Shown here in pieces: positions 7,938 through 15,529 of a stretch of DNA of 53,300 bases. The translations under genes were made by a program, and so were the position numbers. The stretch is from Winogradskyella immobilis (lineage in GTDB: Bacteria > Bacteroidota > Bacteroidia > Flavobacteriales > Flavobacteriaceae). The DNA is taken from positions 1-53,300 of the forward strand of contig NZ_JAIQXX010000017.1 in NCBI RefSeq assembly GCF_021887715.1, given 5' to 3'. Numbering within the stretch: position 1 is the stretch's first letter; every line of letters begins with the position of its first letter. Under the pieces are notes generated by a model, which made no database searches, was not told the origin of the DNA, and saw only the letters and a list, made by a program, of their open reading frames with translations.

Positions 7938-9338
7938 CTACGACTTTAATGGAATTGAGATATTAAACGTACTACCTTTGCCTAATTGACTTTGAATACT
8001 AATATTGCCGTCATGTGCTTTTACAATTTCATTGGTATAATATAGTCCTAAGCCGAGGCCTTTAACGTTATGAATTTGAGTTTGATCAATTCTAAAAAAC
8101 TTGTCCAAGATTTGCTTTTTATGATGTTCAGAAATGCCAATGCCATTATCCGTTATTGCAACTGTAAAATGTGTTGCTGATGCAGATAAATTACAATGAA
8201 TTTTAGGAGTATCAGTAGCATATTTAATAGCATTTTCTAATATGTTAATTAGTGCCGTTGTAAAATAAAACGTGTCGACTGATATTGTAATATTGGTATC
8301 TAAATCTTTGGTTAATTCAACGGTATGATCTTTTGTAGATAGCATAAAATCATTTAAGACATTAGTGACATATGCGTTTGCGTTTAGCGATGTTTTATTA
8401 AGTATAAGTTGTTCAGCACCTAAACTATTATCTAAAACTTGGTCTAAGAGTTTTTGTAAACGACTACTTTGCCTGTTAATGGTTTTTATAGTAGTGTCAA
8501 TTACGTCAGGCTTTGCTTTTACTTGATCTTTCTCTAACATTTTAGTTGCTAGAGTTAATGTGGCTAAAGGAGTTTTAAATTCGTGTGTAATGTTATTAAC
8601 AAAGTCAGTTTTGATATCTGCAATTTTCTTTTGCGTAATTAAATTTTTAATAGAATAATAAAGCAAACTAATTACCAAAATAAAGATGAGTATAGATAAT
8701 ACTAAAAGCCCTGTCATTTGACTTAAGACAATACTATTCCAATCGTTTGCAACAATATAATCTTCTCGGGCGACTTCAAAATTTATATTTAAACTCTGCC
8801 ATACACCATTAGTATCTATATAATCTGAATTGTAATCGGTTTGCGTTTTAGATCTATTGGTAACATAGCCTTTTTTTGGATTAAAATCTTCACCAATAAT
8901 ATGGATCATGTTTAAAGGTTCTGATTCAGAGTAGATGGTATCATTAGAATTATCATTAAAAATGACAATTGATTTTAAACGACGATGAAATTTTAAATCA
9001 TAGCCTATGTTTCTATCTCTAAAAACAGCCTTATAAGCTGAGATATAATTAGAATTAATTGAATCTTTAAAATTTTGGTAATCGTTAAATAGATCAGATT
9101 TGCTGATGTTGTTTAGCTTATAATCTGATATTTTTTTAATTAGATGTTCAAATAGTAGATCATTAAAAGGATCAAAAACATCATCTTCATTAAATCCAGA
9201 AATAGAACGCTTAGTGTTTTCAATAAACGTGTCTTTTTTGAGTTTGTATGTGTTATTTATTAAATAGCCTTGTATATAAGATAGCGCAACAAGCCCTAGA
9301 ATGGAAAGCGTAATTAAGGCTTTGATCTTAGTATTCAT
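7938..9338 (-). CDS. Membrane sensor histidine kinase (RprX-like)
   Basis: Transmembrane segments lie at about residues 7-25 and 207-230, flanking a ~180-residue periplasmic sensor region. The HisKA motif NNITHEFKTPLATL contains the phospho-acceptor His252. The ATPase domain shows the N box (INILENAIKYA), the G1 box (ITDNGIGIS) and G2 (GLGLGLYYTNEIV). It forms an operon with the downstream response regulator. The protein resembles RprX, a Bacteroides kinase of uncertain signal. A TTAAC-N6-TTAAC repeat (9387-9402) lies ~50 bp upstream, suggesting autoregulation. Confidence 0.93.
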   Translation of the reverse strand: MNTKIKALITLSILGLVALSYIQGYLINNTYKLKKDTFIENTKRSISGFNEDDVFDPFNDLLFEHLIKKISDYKLNNISKSDLFNDYQNFKDSINSNYISAYKAVFRDRNIGYDLKFHRRLKSIVIFNDNSNDTIYSESEPLNMIHIIGEDFNPKKGYVTNRSKTQTDYNSDYIDTNGVWQSLNINFEVAREDYIVANDWNSIVLSQMTGLLVLSILIFILVISLLYYSIKNLITQKKIADIKTDFVNNITHEFKTPLATLTLATKMLEKDQVKAKPDVIDTTIKTINRQSSRLQKLLDQVLDNSLGAEQLILNKTSLNANAYVTNVLNDFMLSTKDHTVELTKDLDTNITISVDTFYFTTALINILENAIKYATDTPKIHCNLSASATHFTVAITDNGIGISEHHKKQILDKFFRIDQTQIHNVKGLGLGLYYTNEIVKAHDGNISIQSQLGKGSTFNISIPLKS

Positions 9339-9386
9339 GCTTCAAAAATAGAAGAAAACCCTATATTTTTTTAAAAAAGAAGAATA

Positions 9387-9402
9387 TTAACCTTGCATTA
9401 AC
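9387..9402. promoter_or_regulatory. TTAAC-N6-TTAAC direct repeat, candidate OmpR-type regulator site C
   Basis: TTAACCTTGCATTAAC differs from site A (6149-6164) by one base and has the same 11-bp period. It lies ~50 bp upstream of the histidine kinase start, fitting autoregulation. A minus-strand TATTTTTG box at 9343-9350 sits unusually close to the start codon (9338). Confidence 0.55.
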
Positions 9403-9499
9403 TTATAGAAAAAGAAGAAACCTAAACAACTCATGTTTTAAGAGACAGTAATAAACTTAAGGTTATTTTAATAATTAAATTTCATCAAAATAGTATCTT

Positions 9500-9507
9500 T
9501 ACTTTTG
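9500..9507 (+). promoter_or_regulatory. Bacteroidota -7 box TACTTTTG of the ferritin gene
   Basis: An exact TAnnTTTG match 16 bp upstream of the ferritin ATG, giving a very short leader. No convincing TTG -33 element is seen. Confidence 0.55.
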
Positions 9508-9523
9508 AAAAAATAAAAAAGAC

Positions 9524-10045
9524 ATGTTATCAAAAACTATAGAACAGGCGTTAAATAAGCAAATACGTATCGAAGCAGAATCCTCTCAAGTATATTTAGC
9601 TATGGCAGTTTGGGCTGAAGTAAAAGGATTAGAAGGTATTTCTAATTTTATGTACGACCAATCGGATGAAGAACGCGAACACATGCTTAAACTAATAAAG
9701 TTTGTAAACGAACGAGGAGGACACGCGTTAATCTCAGAATTAAGTGCTCCAAGTATTTCATTTACTTCTTTTAAAGAGATGTTTGAGTTATTGTTAAAGC
9801 ATGAAATTTTTGTATCAGAAAGTATTAACGAATTAGTACATACGTCACTTCAAGAAAGAGATTACGCTACGCATAACTTTTTACAATGGTATGTGTCAGA
9901 GCAAATTGAAGAAGAAGCAGTAGCGAGAACAATACTAGATAAAGTAAACATGATTGGTGATGACAAAGGTGGACTTTATCTTTTTGATAGAGATATACAA
10001 CAGTTAACTGTTAATTCTGCTGCAGGACTAGATCCTCAAGTTTAA
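9524..10045 (+). CDS. ftnA: Ferritin (non-heme, FtnA type)
   Basis: The 173-residue four-helix-bundle protein matches bacterial ferritin length. Ferroxidase-centre residues are recognisable in EAESSQVYLAMAVWAE (helix A Glu17), SDEEREHMLKL (Glu/His pair, helix B), the acidic positions of helix C (HEIFVSESINELV) and EQIEEEAVA (helix D). It oxidises Fe(II) and stores iron in a 24-mer cage in the cytosol. It stands alone on the plus strand, followed after 67 bp by a small Cys-rich gene. Its position beside the heme cluster fits coordinated iron homeostasis, though no Fur-like box was identified. Confidence 0.95.
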   Translation: MLSKTIEQALNKQIRIEAESSQVYLAMAVWAEVKGLEGISNFMYDQSDEEREHMLKLIKFVNERGGHALISELSAPSISFTSFKEMFELLLKHEIFVSESINELVHTSLQERDYATHNFLQWYVSEQIEEEAVARTILDKVNMIGDDKGGLYLFDRDIQQLTVNSAAGLDPQV

Positions 10046-10081
10046 AAATGTTAAATTTTATTTAGATTAAATATAAACAAC

Positions 10082-10089
10082 TATTTTTG
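10082..10089 (+). promoter_or_regulatory. -7 box TATTTTTG before the small Cys-rich gene
   Basis: An exact TAnnTTTG match located 23 bp upstream of the GTG start at 10113. It suggests the small gene has its own promoter in addition to possible read-through from ferritin. Confidence 0.45.
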
Positions 10090-10112
10090 CATACGATTTA
10101 GAAAACATTGTC

Positions 10113-10289
10113 GTGGGCAAAAAAAAGAAAGCGAAAAAACTTAAAAAAGCACGTATAGCTAATATTAAAACTATTGGGGTAGACGGACTTGGAGATGTTA
10201 AGTCTAAATGTTGTAAAAAATATAAAAAGGCAGAATGCAAACGCTGCAAAAAATGCCCTTGTTTCGATTTAATTAAGAAAGTAGCTTAA
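10113..10289 (+). CDS. Small Lys/Cys-rich protein downstream of ferritin
   Basis: A 58-residue frame with a GTG start (MGKKKKAKKLKKARIANIKT at the N-terminus) has six Cys in a compact C-terminal cluster: CC-KKYKKAE-C-KR-C-KK-C-P-C, roughly residues 35-53. The N-terminal third is strongly basic. The arrangement suggests a metal-binding or nucleic-acid-binding micro-protein, but no family was assigned. It follows ferritin by 67 bp and has its own -7 box, so a link to iron or redox metabolism is plausible. The opposite-strand frame over the same bases is low complexity and is considered a shadow. Confidence 0.7.
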   Translation: MGKKKKAKKLKKARIANIKTIGVDGLGDVKSKCCKKYKKAECKRCKKCPCFDLIKKVA

Positions 10290-10330
10290 ATAGTTGTTTT
10301 TAAGATATCAGCTTCATAACATCTTTAGCA

Positions 10331-10356
10331 ACCTTTCGACTACGCTCAAGGTGACA
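10331..10356. repeat. Intergenic palindrome, CGACTnCGCTC family, copy 1
   Basis: Stem ACCTT/AAGGT encloses TCGACTACGCTC, followed by GACA. A sister copy upstream of hemB (11403-11428) has stem AGGTT/AACCT with the same loop: both stem arms changed together, so pairing is conserved. This is a REP-like element just downstream of hemB. Confidence 0.7.
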
Positions 10357-10383
10357 AATTTTATAAATGTGTTGAAACTTCTG

Positions 10384-11376
10384 TTATATATTTATAATTT
10401 TAAGTATATCCTTTGCAAAATAGGAAGCTATAATATCTGCACCAGCACGTTTAAACGCAATAATACTTTCTAACATAACTTCATCGTGGTTAAGCCATCC
10501 TTTTTCTGCAGCTGCTTTTAACATGGCATATTCTCCAGAGACTTGATATACAGCAACAGGAACATCAAATTCATTTTTAACATCACGGACTATATCTAAA
10601 TAAGGCATGCCTGGTTTTACCATCACAATATCTGCACCTTCATCAATATCCATTTCAGTTTCTCTAAGCGCTTCTATACGATTAGCAGAATCCATTTGAT
10701 AGGTTTTTTTGTCTTTTGGAATATCTGCCATATCAACCGGAGCAGAATCTAGAGCATCACGGAAAGGACCATAAAACGCAGAGGCATATTTAGCAGAGTA
10801 ACTCATAATACCAACATCTGTAAATCCGTTATCCTCTAAAGTTTCACGAATCAAAAGAATACGACCATCCATCATATCGCTTGGCGCTACAAAATCAGCA
10901 CCTGCTTCAGCATGAGATAAACTCATCTGTGCTAGAAAATCTGCAGTATTATCATTTACAATTTTTCCTTTATCAATAATACCATCATGCCCATAAGCAG
11001 AATATGGATCTAAAGCCACATCTGTCATAACCAGCATTTCAGGGTATAGACTTTTAATGTATTTAATAGAGCGCTGCATCAATCCGTTAGGATTTATAGC
11101 TTCTTTACCTTCATTATCTTTTAAATTATCAGGGACTTTTACAAACAGTAAAACCGATTTTAAACCAAGAGACCAAAGCTCATGCAACTCAGTTTCTAAT
11201 TGATCTAAACTGTACCGATAGTAGTTAGGCATAGATGCAATTTCTTCTTTAATACCTTTACCTTCTACAATAAAAAGCGGTACTAAAAAATCATTTGCAG
11301 TAATATGATTTTCACGAACTAAACCTCTAATAGTTTCATTAGTTCTTAGGCGTCTATTTCTTTTTAGTGGGAACAT
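10384..11376 (-). CDS. hemB: Porphobilinogen synthase (delta-aminolevulinic acid dehydratase)
   Basis: HemB condenses two 5-aminolevulinates to porphobilinogen. The 330-residue protein has both active-site lysines: Lys196 in SYSAKYASAFYGPFRDA and Lys254 (Schiff base) in VMVKPGMPYLD. The metal loop reads DVALDPYSAYGHDG, with no Cys of the zinc-type DVCLC motif, so this is the Mg/allosteric type. It is the distal gene of the minus-strand heme cluster and is flanked on both sides by a matching REP-like palindrome (10331-10356 and 11403-11428). Confidence 0.97.
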   Translation of the reverse strand: MFPLKRNRRLRTNETIRGLVRENHITANDFLVPLFIVEGKGIKEEIASMPNYYRYSLDQLETELHELWSLGLKSVLLFVKVPDNLKDNEGKEAINPNGLMQRSIKYIKSLYPEMLVMTDVALDPYSAYGHDGIIDKGKIVNDNTADFLAQMSLSHAEAGADFVAPSDMMDGRILLIRETLEDNGFTDVGIMSYSAKYASAFYGPFRDALDSAPVDMADIPKDKKTYQMDSANRIEALRETEMDIDEGADIVMVKPGMPYLDIVRDVKNEFDVPVAVYQVSGEYAMLKAAAEKGWLNHDEVMLESIIAFKRAGADIIASYFAKDILKIINI

Positions 11377-11402
11377 AAATTTATATTTTTAGTAATTCAA
11401 AG

Positions 11403-11428
11403 AGGTTTCGACTGCGCTCAACCTGACA
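11403..11428. repeat. Intergenic palindrome, CGACTnCGCTC family, copy 2
   Basis: Stem AGGTT/AACCT encloses TCGACTGCGCTC, followed by GACA, between hemF and hemB. Relative to copy 1 the stem shows compensatory changes, supporting a folded DNA or RNA structure. Confidence 0.7.
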
Positions 11429-11439
11429 TTTAACTTTAT

Positions 11440-12957
11440 TTATACCCAATCAATAGGATTTTGCAATATTTTAATTAATTTTTCTTCTTCACTGCCTTCT
11501 TCTGGATGATGGTTGTAAACCCATTGTACATGCGGAGGTAAACTCATGAGTATACTTTCTATTCTACCATTGGTTTTTAGACCAAACAAAGTGCCTTTAT
11601 CATGTACTAAATTAAATTCTACATAACGTCCACGACGAATTTCTTGCCAATTGCGTTGTGCTTCTGTATAAGATAGTGCTTTTCGTTTTTCTACAATAGG
11701 CACATAGCTTTCTAAAAAACTATTGCCAACTTCGGTTACAAAGTCGTACCAGTTTTCCATACTCATGGCCTCTGTTTTTTTACAATAATCAAAAAACAAG
11801 CCACCTATACCACGAGCTTCATTTCGGTGTGCATTATAAAAATAAGTATCACACTTTGTTTTATATGTTGAATAAAACTCAGCACTGTGTTTATCGCAAG
11901 CAATTTTACATACTTTATGAAAGTGTTTGGCATCGTCTTCAAATAAATAATAAGGCGTTAAATCTTGACCGCCACCAAACCAGCTATCAACGATTTCACC
12001 TTGCGAATTATACATTTCAAAATAACGCCAATTGGCATGTACAGTTGGCACCATAGGATTTTTAGGGTGTAAGACCAAGCTTAAGCCACAAGCAAAAAAA
12101 TCAGCGTCTTTAACACCAAAATAGTTTTGCATACTCTCTGGTAGTTTTCCGTGTACGCCAGAAATATTTACACCTCCTTTTTCAAATACTTTACCGTTTT
12201 CTATAACACGTGTTCGACCTCCACCGCCTTCAGGACGTTTCCAAATGTCTTCTTGAAACGTTGCTTTACCATCAATGCTTTCTAATTTAGATGTAATCGT
12301 GTTTTGAAGGTCTTGTATGTATTTAAAGAATTTATCTTTCATTGAAGTAGTATTTAAATCAGAATCATTATAATCTTCCAAATTATCTTTTTTATTCTGC
12401 ATTTGATCTGCGAGGTTTTCAAAACCTTGTAGGTCTCCATTCTTAAAATTATAATGAGAAATTTTCAGATTTTCTAAATCATCAAACAAACTTAAAACAT
12501 AAGTTTTATTCAATTCAAAATAATTTGTAGAATTAGAATTTACATAATAATGATATGATGAATAACGAAAGCCTTCCCAATTCTTAGAAGGGTTACGGTG
12601 TATGTAACAAAACAGTGTTTTTAAATAACTTTCTGAATCGATTTTTTTTCGTTTAAAATGTTTTTCAAATAAACTTCCTGTTCTATTATTTTGTTTATTA
12701 AAAGCCTTAACATAAGCATTAAAAAGATTTGAAAATGCTTGAGTTACAATATCTGGGCTATCTATTATTTTTACTAAAAAATGATAATGATTGTTTAAGA
12801 GGCAAAACGAAATAATAGAAACGTTACCATTTAAATACTTCCCTGCAAGCTCTAGAAAATACCTTTTATTTTCGTCAGTAAGAAAAATGGGATTTCCATT
12901 AATTCCTCTGTTATAAATATGGTAGAAATGATCTTTTTCTAAGCGTTCGAGTTTCAT
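11440..12957 (-). CDS. hemF: RAYT (Y1/HUH transposase)-HemF fusion: coproporphyrinogen III oxidase with N-terminal REP-associated transposase
   Basis: One uninterrupted 505-codon frame holds two complete proteins. Residues ~1-165 are a REP-associated tyrosine transposase: HYNRG-type start (YHIYNRGINGNPIF), HUH motif NNHYHFL (His57, His59), catalytic Tyr82 (NAYVKAFNK), GSLFEKHFKRKKI and YIHRNPSKN. Residues 206-505 are a full-length aerobic coproporphyrinogen III oxidase (GGGGRTRVIE, GGVNISGVHG, HANWRYFE, WFGGGQDLTPYY, EARGIGGLFFD, RGRYVEFNLVHDKGT), which converts coproporphyrinogen III to protoporphyrinogen IX with O2. Met206 (ATG at 12342) is the usual HemF start, so HemF may be made alone by internal initiation, as the fusion, or both. 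The linker (~166-205) is partly encoded by a palindrome (12408-12433) whose inverted partner lies just upstream of the frame. The RAYT cassette therefore appears to have landed at the hemF 5' end. Confidence 0.92.
   Translation of the reverse strand: MKLERLEKDHFYHIYNRGINGNPIFLTDENKRYFLELAGKYLNGNVSIISFCLLNNHYHFLVKIIDSPDIVTQAFSNLFNAYVKAFNKQNNRTGSLFEKHFKRKKIDSESYLKTLFCYIHRNPSKNWEGFRYSSYHYYVNSNSTNYFELNKTYVLSLFDDLENLKISHYNFKNGDLQGFENLADQMQNKKDNLEDYNDSDLNTTSMKDKFFKYIQDLQNTITSKLESIDGKATFQEDIWKRPEGGGGRTRVIENGKVFEKGGVNISGVHGKLPESMQNYFGVKDADFFACGLSLVLHPKNPMVPTVHANWRYFEMYNSQGEIVDSWFGGGQDLTPYYLFEDDAKHFHKVCKIACDKHSAEFYSTYKTKCDTYFYNAHRNEARGIGGLFFDYCKKTEAMSMENWYDFVTEVGNSFLESYVPIVEKRKALSYTEAQRNWQEIRRGRYVEFNLVHDKGTLFGLKTNGRIESILMSLPPHVQWVYNHHPEEGSEEEKLIKILQNPIDWV
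12408..12433. repeat. RAYT-associated palindrome inside the RAYT-hemF linker
   Basis: Plus strand CTGCGAGGTTTT-C-AAAACCTTGTAG, with near-perfect arms. It is the inverted partner of the copy at 12978-13004, and together they bracket the transposase segment. It is translated as linker residues near G-D-L-Q-G-F-E-N-L-A-D. Confidence 0.85.
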
Positions 12958-12977
12958 TTATGGTTAATGATTAAATA

Positions 12978-13004
12978 CCTACAAGGTTTTAAAAACCTTG
13001 CAGG
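12978..13004. repeat. RAYT-associated palindrome upstream of the fused transposase
   Basis: Plus strand CCTACAAGGTTTT then AAAAACCTTGCAGG, preceded by AAATA and followed by ATTATT. It lies 20 bp before the transposase start codon. The same extended element recurs at 32811-32837. Confidence 0.85.
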
Positions 13005-13005
13005 A

Positions 13006-13545
13006 TTATTGCTTTTTATATAATTCGTATAATTCCATATCTAATGGATCTTTGCCCGGAGGTGTGTATTCTTTTAGTAGTGTTTTTTGCCACTCAAAAG
13101 TATTCTTTTTCGCTACTTGAACACTTCCTAAATTATCTTTATGTGTTATAATTTGAAGCGTTTCTATACCTAAAGTAGTAAAAGCATAAGTAGATAAATG
13201 ACCTATAGATTTAGAGATTAGTCCTTTTCCTTCAAATGGATATCCAATACAATAGGCAAATTCACCTTGTTTTTTATCCCAATCTAGTTCTTTAATATAG
13301 ATTAAACCAACAAGCTCTCTAGTTTCAGAATGTTTAAGTGTGAATAAGAATTCTTCTTTATTTATAAATGCTTTTACTTTTTTATCTACAAATAATTTAG
13401 ATAATGTTGGATTTAGATTTTGCTCTAACGTTATTGGAAAATAAGGGTTTAAACGATCTGCATTTGATACAGCGAAATTGCAAATTTTCCATGCATCTCC
13501 TTGATGGATTGAATTAATCTCAAAACCTTCAAATTGTGCAATCAT
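13006..13545 (-). CDS. GNAT-family N-acetyltransferase (RimJ/RimL type)
   Basis: The 179-residue protein fits the GNAT fold: an N-terminal substrate region (PYFPITLEQNL), central strands ending FAYCIGYPFEGKGLISKSI (acetyl-CoA P-loop-like Q/R-x2-G-x-G region), ALKTLGIE-type strand (TTLGIETLQIITHKDNLGSVQVAKKNTFEW) and a short tail. It resembles acetyltransferases acting on ribosomal protein N-termini or small amines; the substrate is unknown. It lies between the EI24 gene (3-bp gap) and the RAYT-hemF gene, whose insertion separates it from the HemF segment. It probably belongs to the heme operon transcript. Confidence 0.85.
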   Translation of the reverse strand: MIAQFEGFEINSIHQGDAWKICNFAVSNADRLNPYFPITLEQNLNPTLSKLFVDKKVKAFINKEEFLFTLKHSETRELVGLIYIKELDWDKKQGEFAYCIGYPFEGKGLISKSIGHLSTYAFTTLGIETLQIITHKDNLGSVQVAKKNTFEWQKTLLKEYTPPGKDPLDMELYELYKKQ

Positions 13546-13548
13546 AAA

Positions 13549-14331
13549 TTAAGCCTTTAGTTTTTCAAAAGGTTCAAAACCAATATAATCATCATCAGGC
13601 TCATACAGTAAATCAACAGCAATTACAGATGCTGAGGTAACACTTAAAGGTAAAACCAAAATAACACCAATTACAGGGATAAACAGTAGTAGTAAAAACC
13701 CGATACCATTACCTATGGCTAACCCTCTATTTTTACGAATAAAAGCAACACTTTCTTTATATGTAAAATGGCGTTCTAACGTGTAATCCATATTTCCAAA
13801 ACCAGCATAGTAGGCTTGCATTATAAATAACAAAGCTGTAGAAAATATATTTACAACAGGTATAAATTTTAGAAGTAAAATAGGGATGGTAAATAATAGT
13901 TCTTGAGACAAGTTTCTTAAACTTATTCTAATGCCTCTAAGCAGTTGTTTTGTAAACGAAGTTTTTATATAATTTTTAGCAGGTTGCCCTGTATAAAAAC
14001 TCTCTATTTTTTCTGAAACAGGACTCATAAATGGTGAAGACAGCGCCATTATTATATGCTTGAATAGAAAAGCTCCAATAAAGAAAATAATTATTGCCGC
14101 TATTATTGTTGAAATGAAGGTAAACGTTTCTTTTCCAAATTCCCATACCCAAACACTAGCTATCCATTCACCAAGATTATCGGATAGACTATAAGCCGCA
14201 ATAAGAATAAGTATGGATACCACAAAACTAATTATCATAGGAATAACAAAGTACTTCCATAATTTCAGTTTTGAAATTAAACCATAAGCACCAGTATAAA
14301 CTTGAAGTCCTCTAATTATATTTTGAATCAT
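13549..14331 (-). CDS. EI24-domain (CysZ-like) integral membrane protein
   Basis: The 260-residue protein has about four long hydrophobic segments (near residues 28-48, 72-93, 145-172 and 205-230), and the pattern YKLWKYFVIPMIISF, FMSPVSEKIE and TFKESVAFIRKNRGLAIGNGI-like sequence of the EI24/CysZ family. CysZ members move sulfate, but the role of the Bacteroidota relatives is not established. The gene sits in the heme cluster between hemE and the GNAT gene. A link to porphyrin or anion transport would be a guess. Confidence 0.8.
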   Translation of the reverse strand: MIQNIIRGLQVYTGAYGLISKLKLWKYFVIPMIISFVVSILILIAAYSLSDNLGEWIASVWVWEFGKETFTFISTIIAAIIIFFIGAFLFKHIIMALSSPFMSPVSEKIESFYTGQPAKNYIKTSFTKQLLRGIRISLRNLSQELLFTIPILLLKFIPVVNIFSTALLFIMQAYYAGFGNMDYTLERHFTYKESVAFIRKNRGLAIGNGIGFLLLLFIPVIGVILVLPLSVTSASVIAVDLLYEPDDDYIGFEPFEKLKA

Positions 14332-14415
14332 CTCTTTTAGTTTTTGATTAATAGAACTTGTCTACTAAACAAGACGCATAAAACGATAATGTGTTACGTA
14401 ATAGGTCTTAACAAT

Positions 14416-15441
14416 TTAAGACTTATATTCTTTTACAGCATCAATAAACGCTTTAGCATTATCTAACGGGATATTAGGTAAAATACCATGCCCTAAATTT
14501 ACAATGTATTTATCTTTTCCAAAATCGTTAATCATTTGAGTGACCATTTTTTTGATTTCGGAAGGAGGAGAAAATAATCGTGTAGGATCAAAATTACCTT
14601 GTAATGTAATATTTCCACCAGTTAAATAACGGGCATTACGTGCTGAGCAAGTCCAATCTACTCCTAAGGCAGAAGCCCCAGATTTTGCCATTACATCTAA
14701 AGCAAACCAACAGCCTTTACCAAAAGCAATCACTGGAGCATCGTCTTTTAGAGCATCAATGATTTGCTGAATGTACTGCCAAGAAAACTCTTGATAATCT
14801 ACAGGAGACAACATACCTCCCCAAGAATCAAAAACTTGTACCGCATTACAACCAGCTTTCACTTTTTCTTTTAAATACGCTATAGTTGTATCTGTAATCT
14901 TCTGTAATAATTGATGTGCCGCAATTGGATTTGTAAAACAAAACTCTTTAGCTTTATCAAAGTTTTTACTGCCTTGCCCTTGCACGCAATAACATAAAAT
15001 AGTCCATGGAGAACCAGCAAAGCCAATTAATGGAATCTCATTATTTAGTTTTTCTTTGGTTGCTTTTATAGCTTCGTAAACGTAATTTAAAGCTTCCTTT
15101 ACATCAGGAACAATCACATTATCTACATCTTTTTGTGAGCGTACAGGGTTTGGTAAGTAAGGGCCGAAATCAGGTTTCATTTGTACCTCAATATTCATGG
15201 CTTGCGGAATAACTAAAATATCCGAAAATAAAATAGCGGCATCCATACCATACCGACGTATAGGTTGTACTGTAATTTCGCTGGCAAGTTCTGGGGTTTG
15301 ACAACGTGTAAAGAAATCGTATTTGGCTTTTATTTCCATGAATTCTGGTAAATAACGCCCAGCTTGACGCATCATCCAAACAGGTGGACGCTCAACAGTT
15401 TCTCCTTTTAGTGCTCTTAAAAATAAATCGTTTTTTATCAT
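14416..15441 (-). CDS. hemE: Uroporphyrinogen decarboxylase
   Basis: HemE removes the four acetate carboxyls of uroporphyrinogen III to give coproporphyrinogen III. The N-terminal motif [17 protein letters not shown] is the family signature with the Arg residues that bind substrate carboxylates. [12 protein letters not shown] contains the catalytic Asp, and [29 protein letters not shown] and FNLGHGI-type VNLGHGILP are also conserved. Length (341) is normal. It is followed by the EI24 gene and preceded, across an 88-bp gap with two inverted palindromes, by hemC-hemD. Confidence 0.97.
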   Translation of the reverse strand: MIKNDLFLRALKGETVERPPVWMMRQAGRYLPEFMEIKAKYDFFTRCQTPELASEITVQPIRRYGMDAAILFSDILVIPQAMNIEVQMKPDFGPYLPNPVRSQKDVDNVIVPDVKEALNYVYEAIKATKEKLNNEIPLIGFAGSPWTILCYCVQGQGSKNFDKAKEFCFTNPIAAHQLLQKITDTTIAYLKEKVKAGCNAVQVFDSWGGMLSPVDYQEFSWQYIQQIIDALKDDAPVIAFGKGCWFALDVMAKSGASALGVDWTCSARNARYLTGGNITLQGNFDPTRLFSPPSEIKKMVTQMINDFGKDKYIVNLGHGILPNIPLDNAKAFIDAVKEYKS

Positions 15442-15450
15442 TTATCTGTC

Positions 15451-15470
15451 ATTCCTGCGAAGGCAGGAAT
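15451..15470. repeat. Palindrome ATTCCTGCGAAGGCAGGAAT, copy 1
   Basis: Stem ATTCCTGC/GCAGGAAT around a short GAAG loop, flanked by TGTC on the left and CTTTTT on the right. It forms an inverted pair with the copy at 15505-15524 in the hemE/hemCD gap, as in a bacterial BIME. Confidence 0.85.
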
Positions 15471-15504
15471 CTTTTTTAATTGAACTTTATAACTTTTTTT
15501 GTGG

Positions 15505-15524
15505 ATTCCTGCGAAGGCAGGAAT
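15505..15524. repeat. Palindrome ATTCCTGCGAAGGCAGGAAT, copy 2
   Basis: An identical 20-mer to copy 1. The flanking GACA lies on its right side, showing that the two elements are inverted with respect to each other. The pair could fold into a large hairpin in the mRNA between hemCD and hemE and act as an attenuator or processing site. Confidence 0.85.
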
Positions 15525-15529
15525 GACAA

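Noticed and set aside
9343..9350. -7 box TATTTTTG as the kinase promoter giving a leaderless transcript
   Set aside because: The box lies only 4 bp from the start codon and such matches are frequent in AT-rich DNA, so it is mentioned only as an aside to site C.
10067..10249. Minus-strand frame over the Cys-rich gene
   Set aside because: It is the shadow of the 58-residue plus-strand gene, whose composition and promoter are more convincing.
15451..15524. CRISPR-like repeat pair
   Set aside because: Only two inverted 20-bp palindromes without regular spacers or cas genes; these are REP-type elements.
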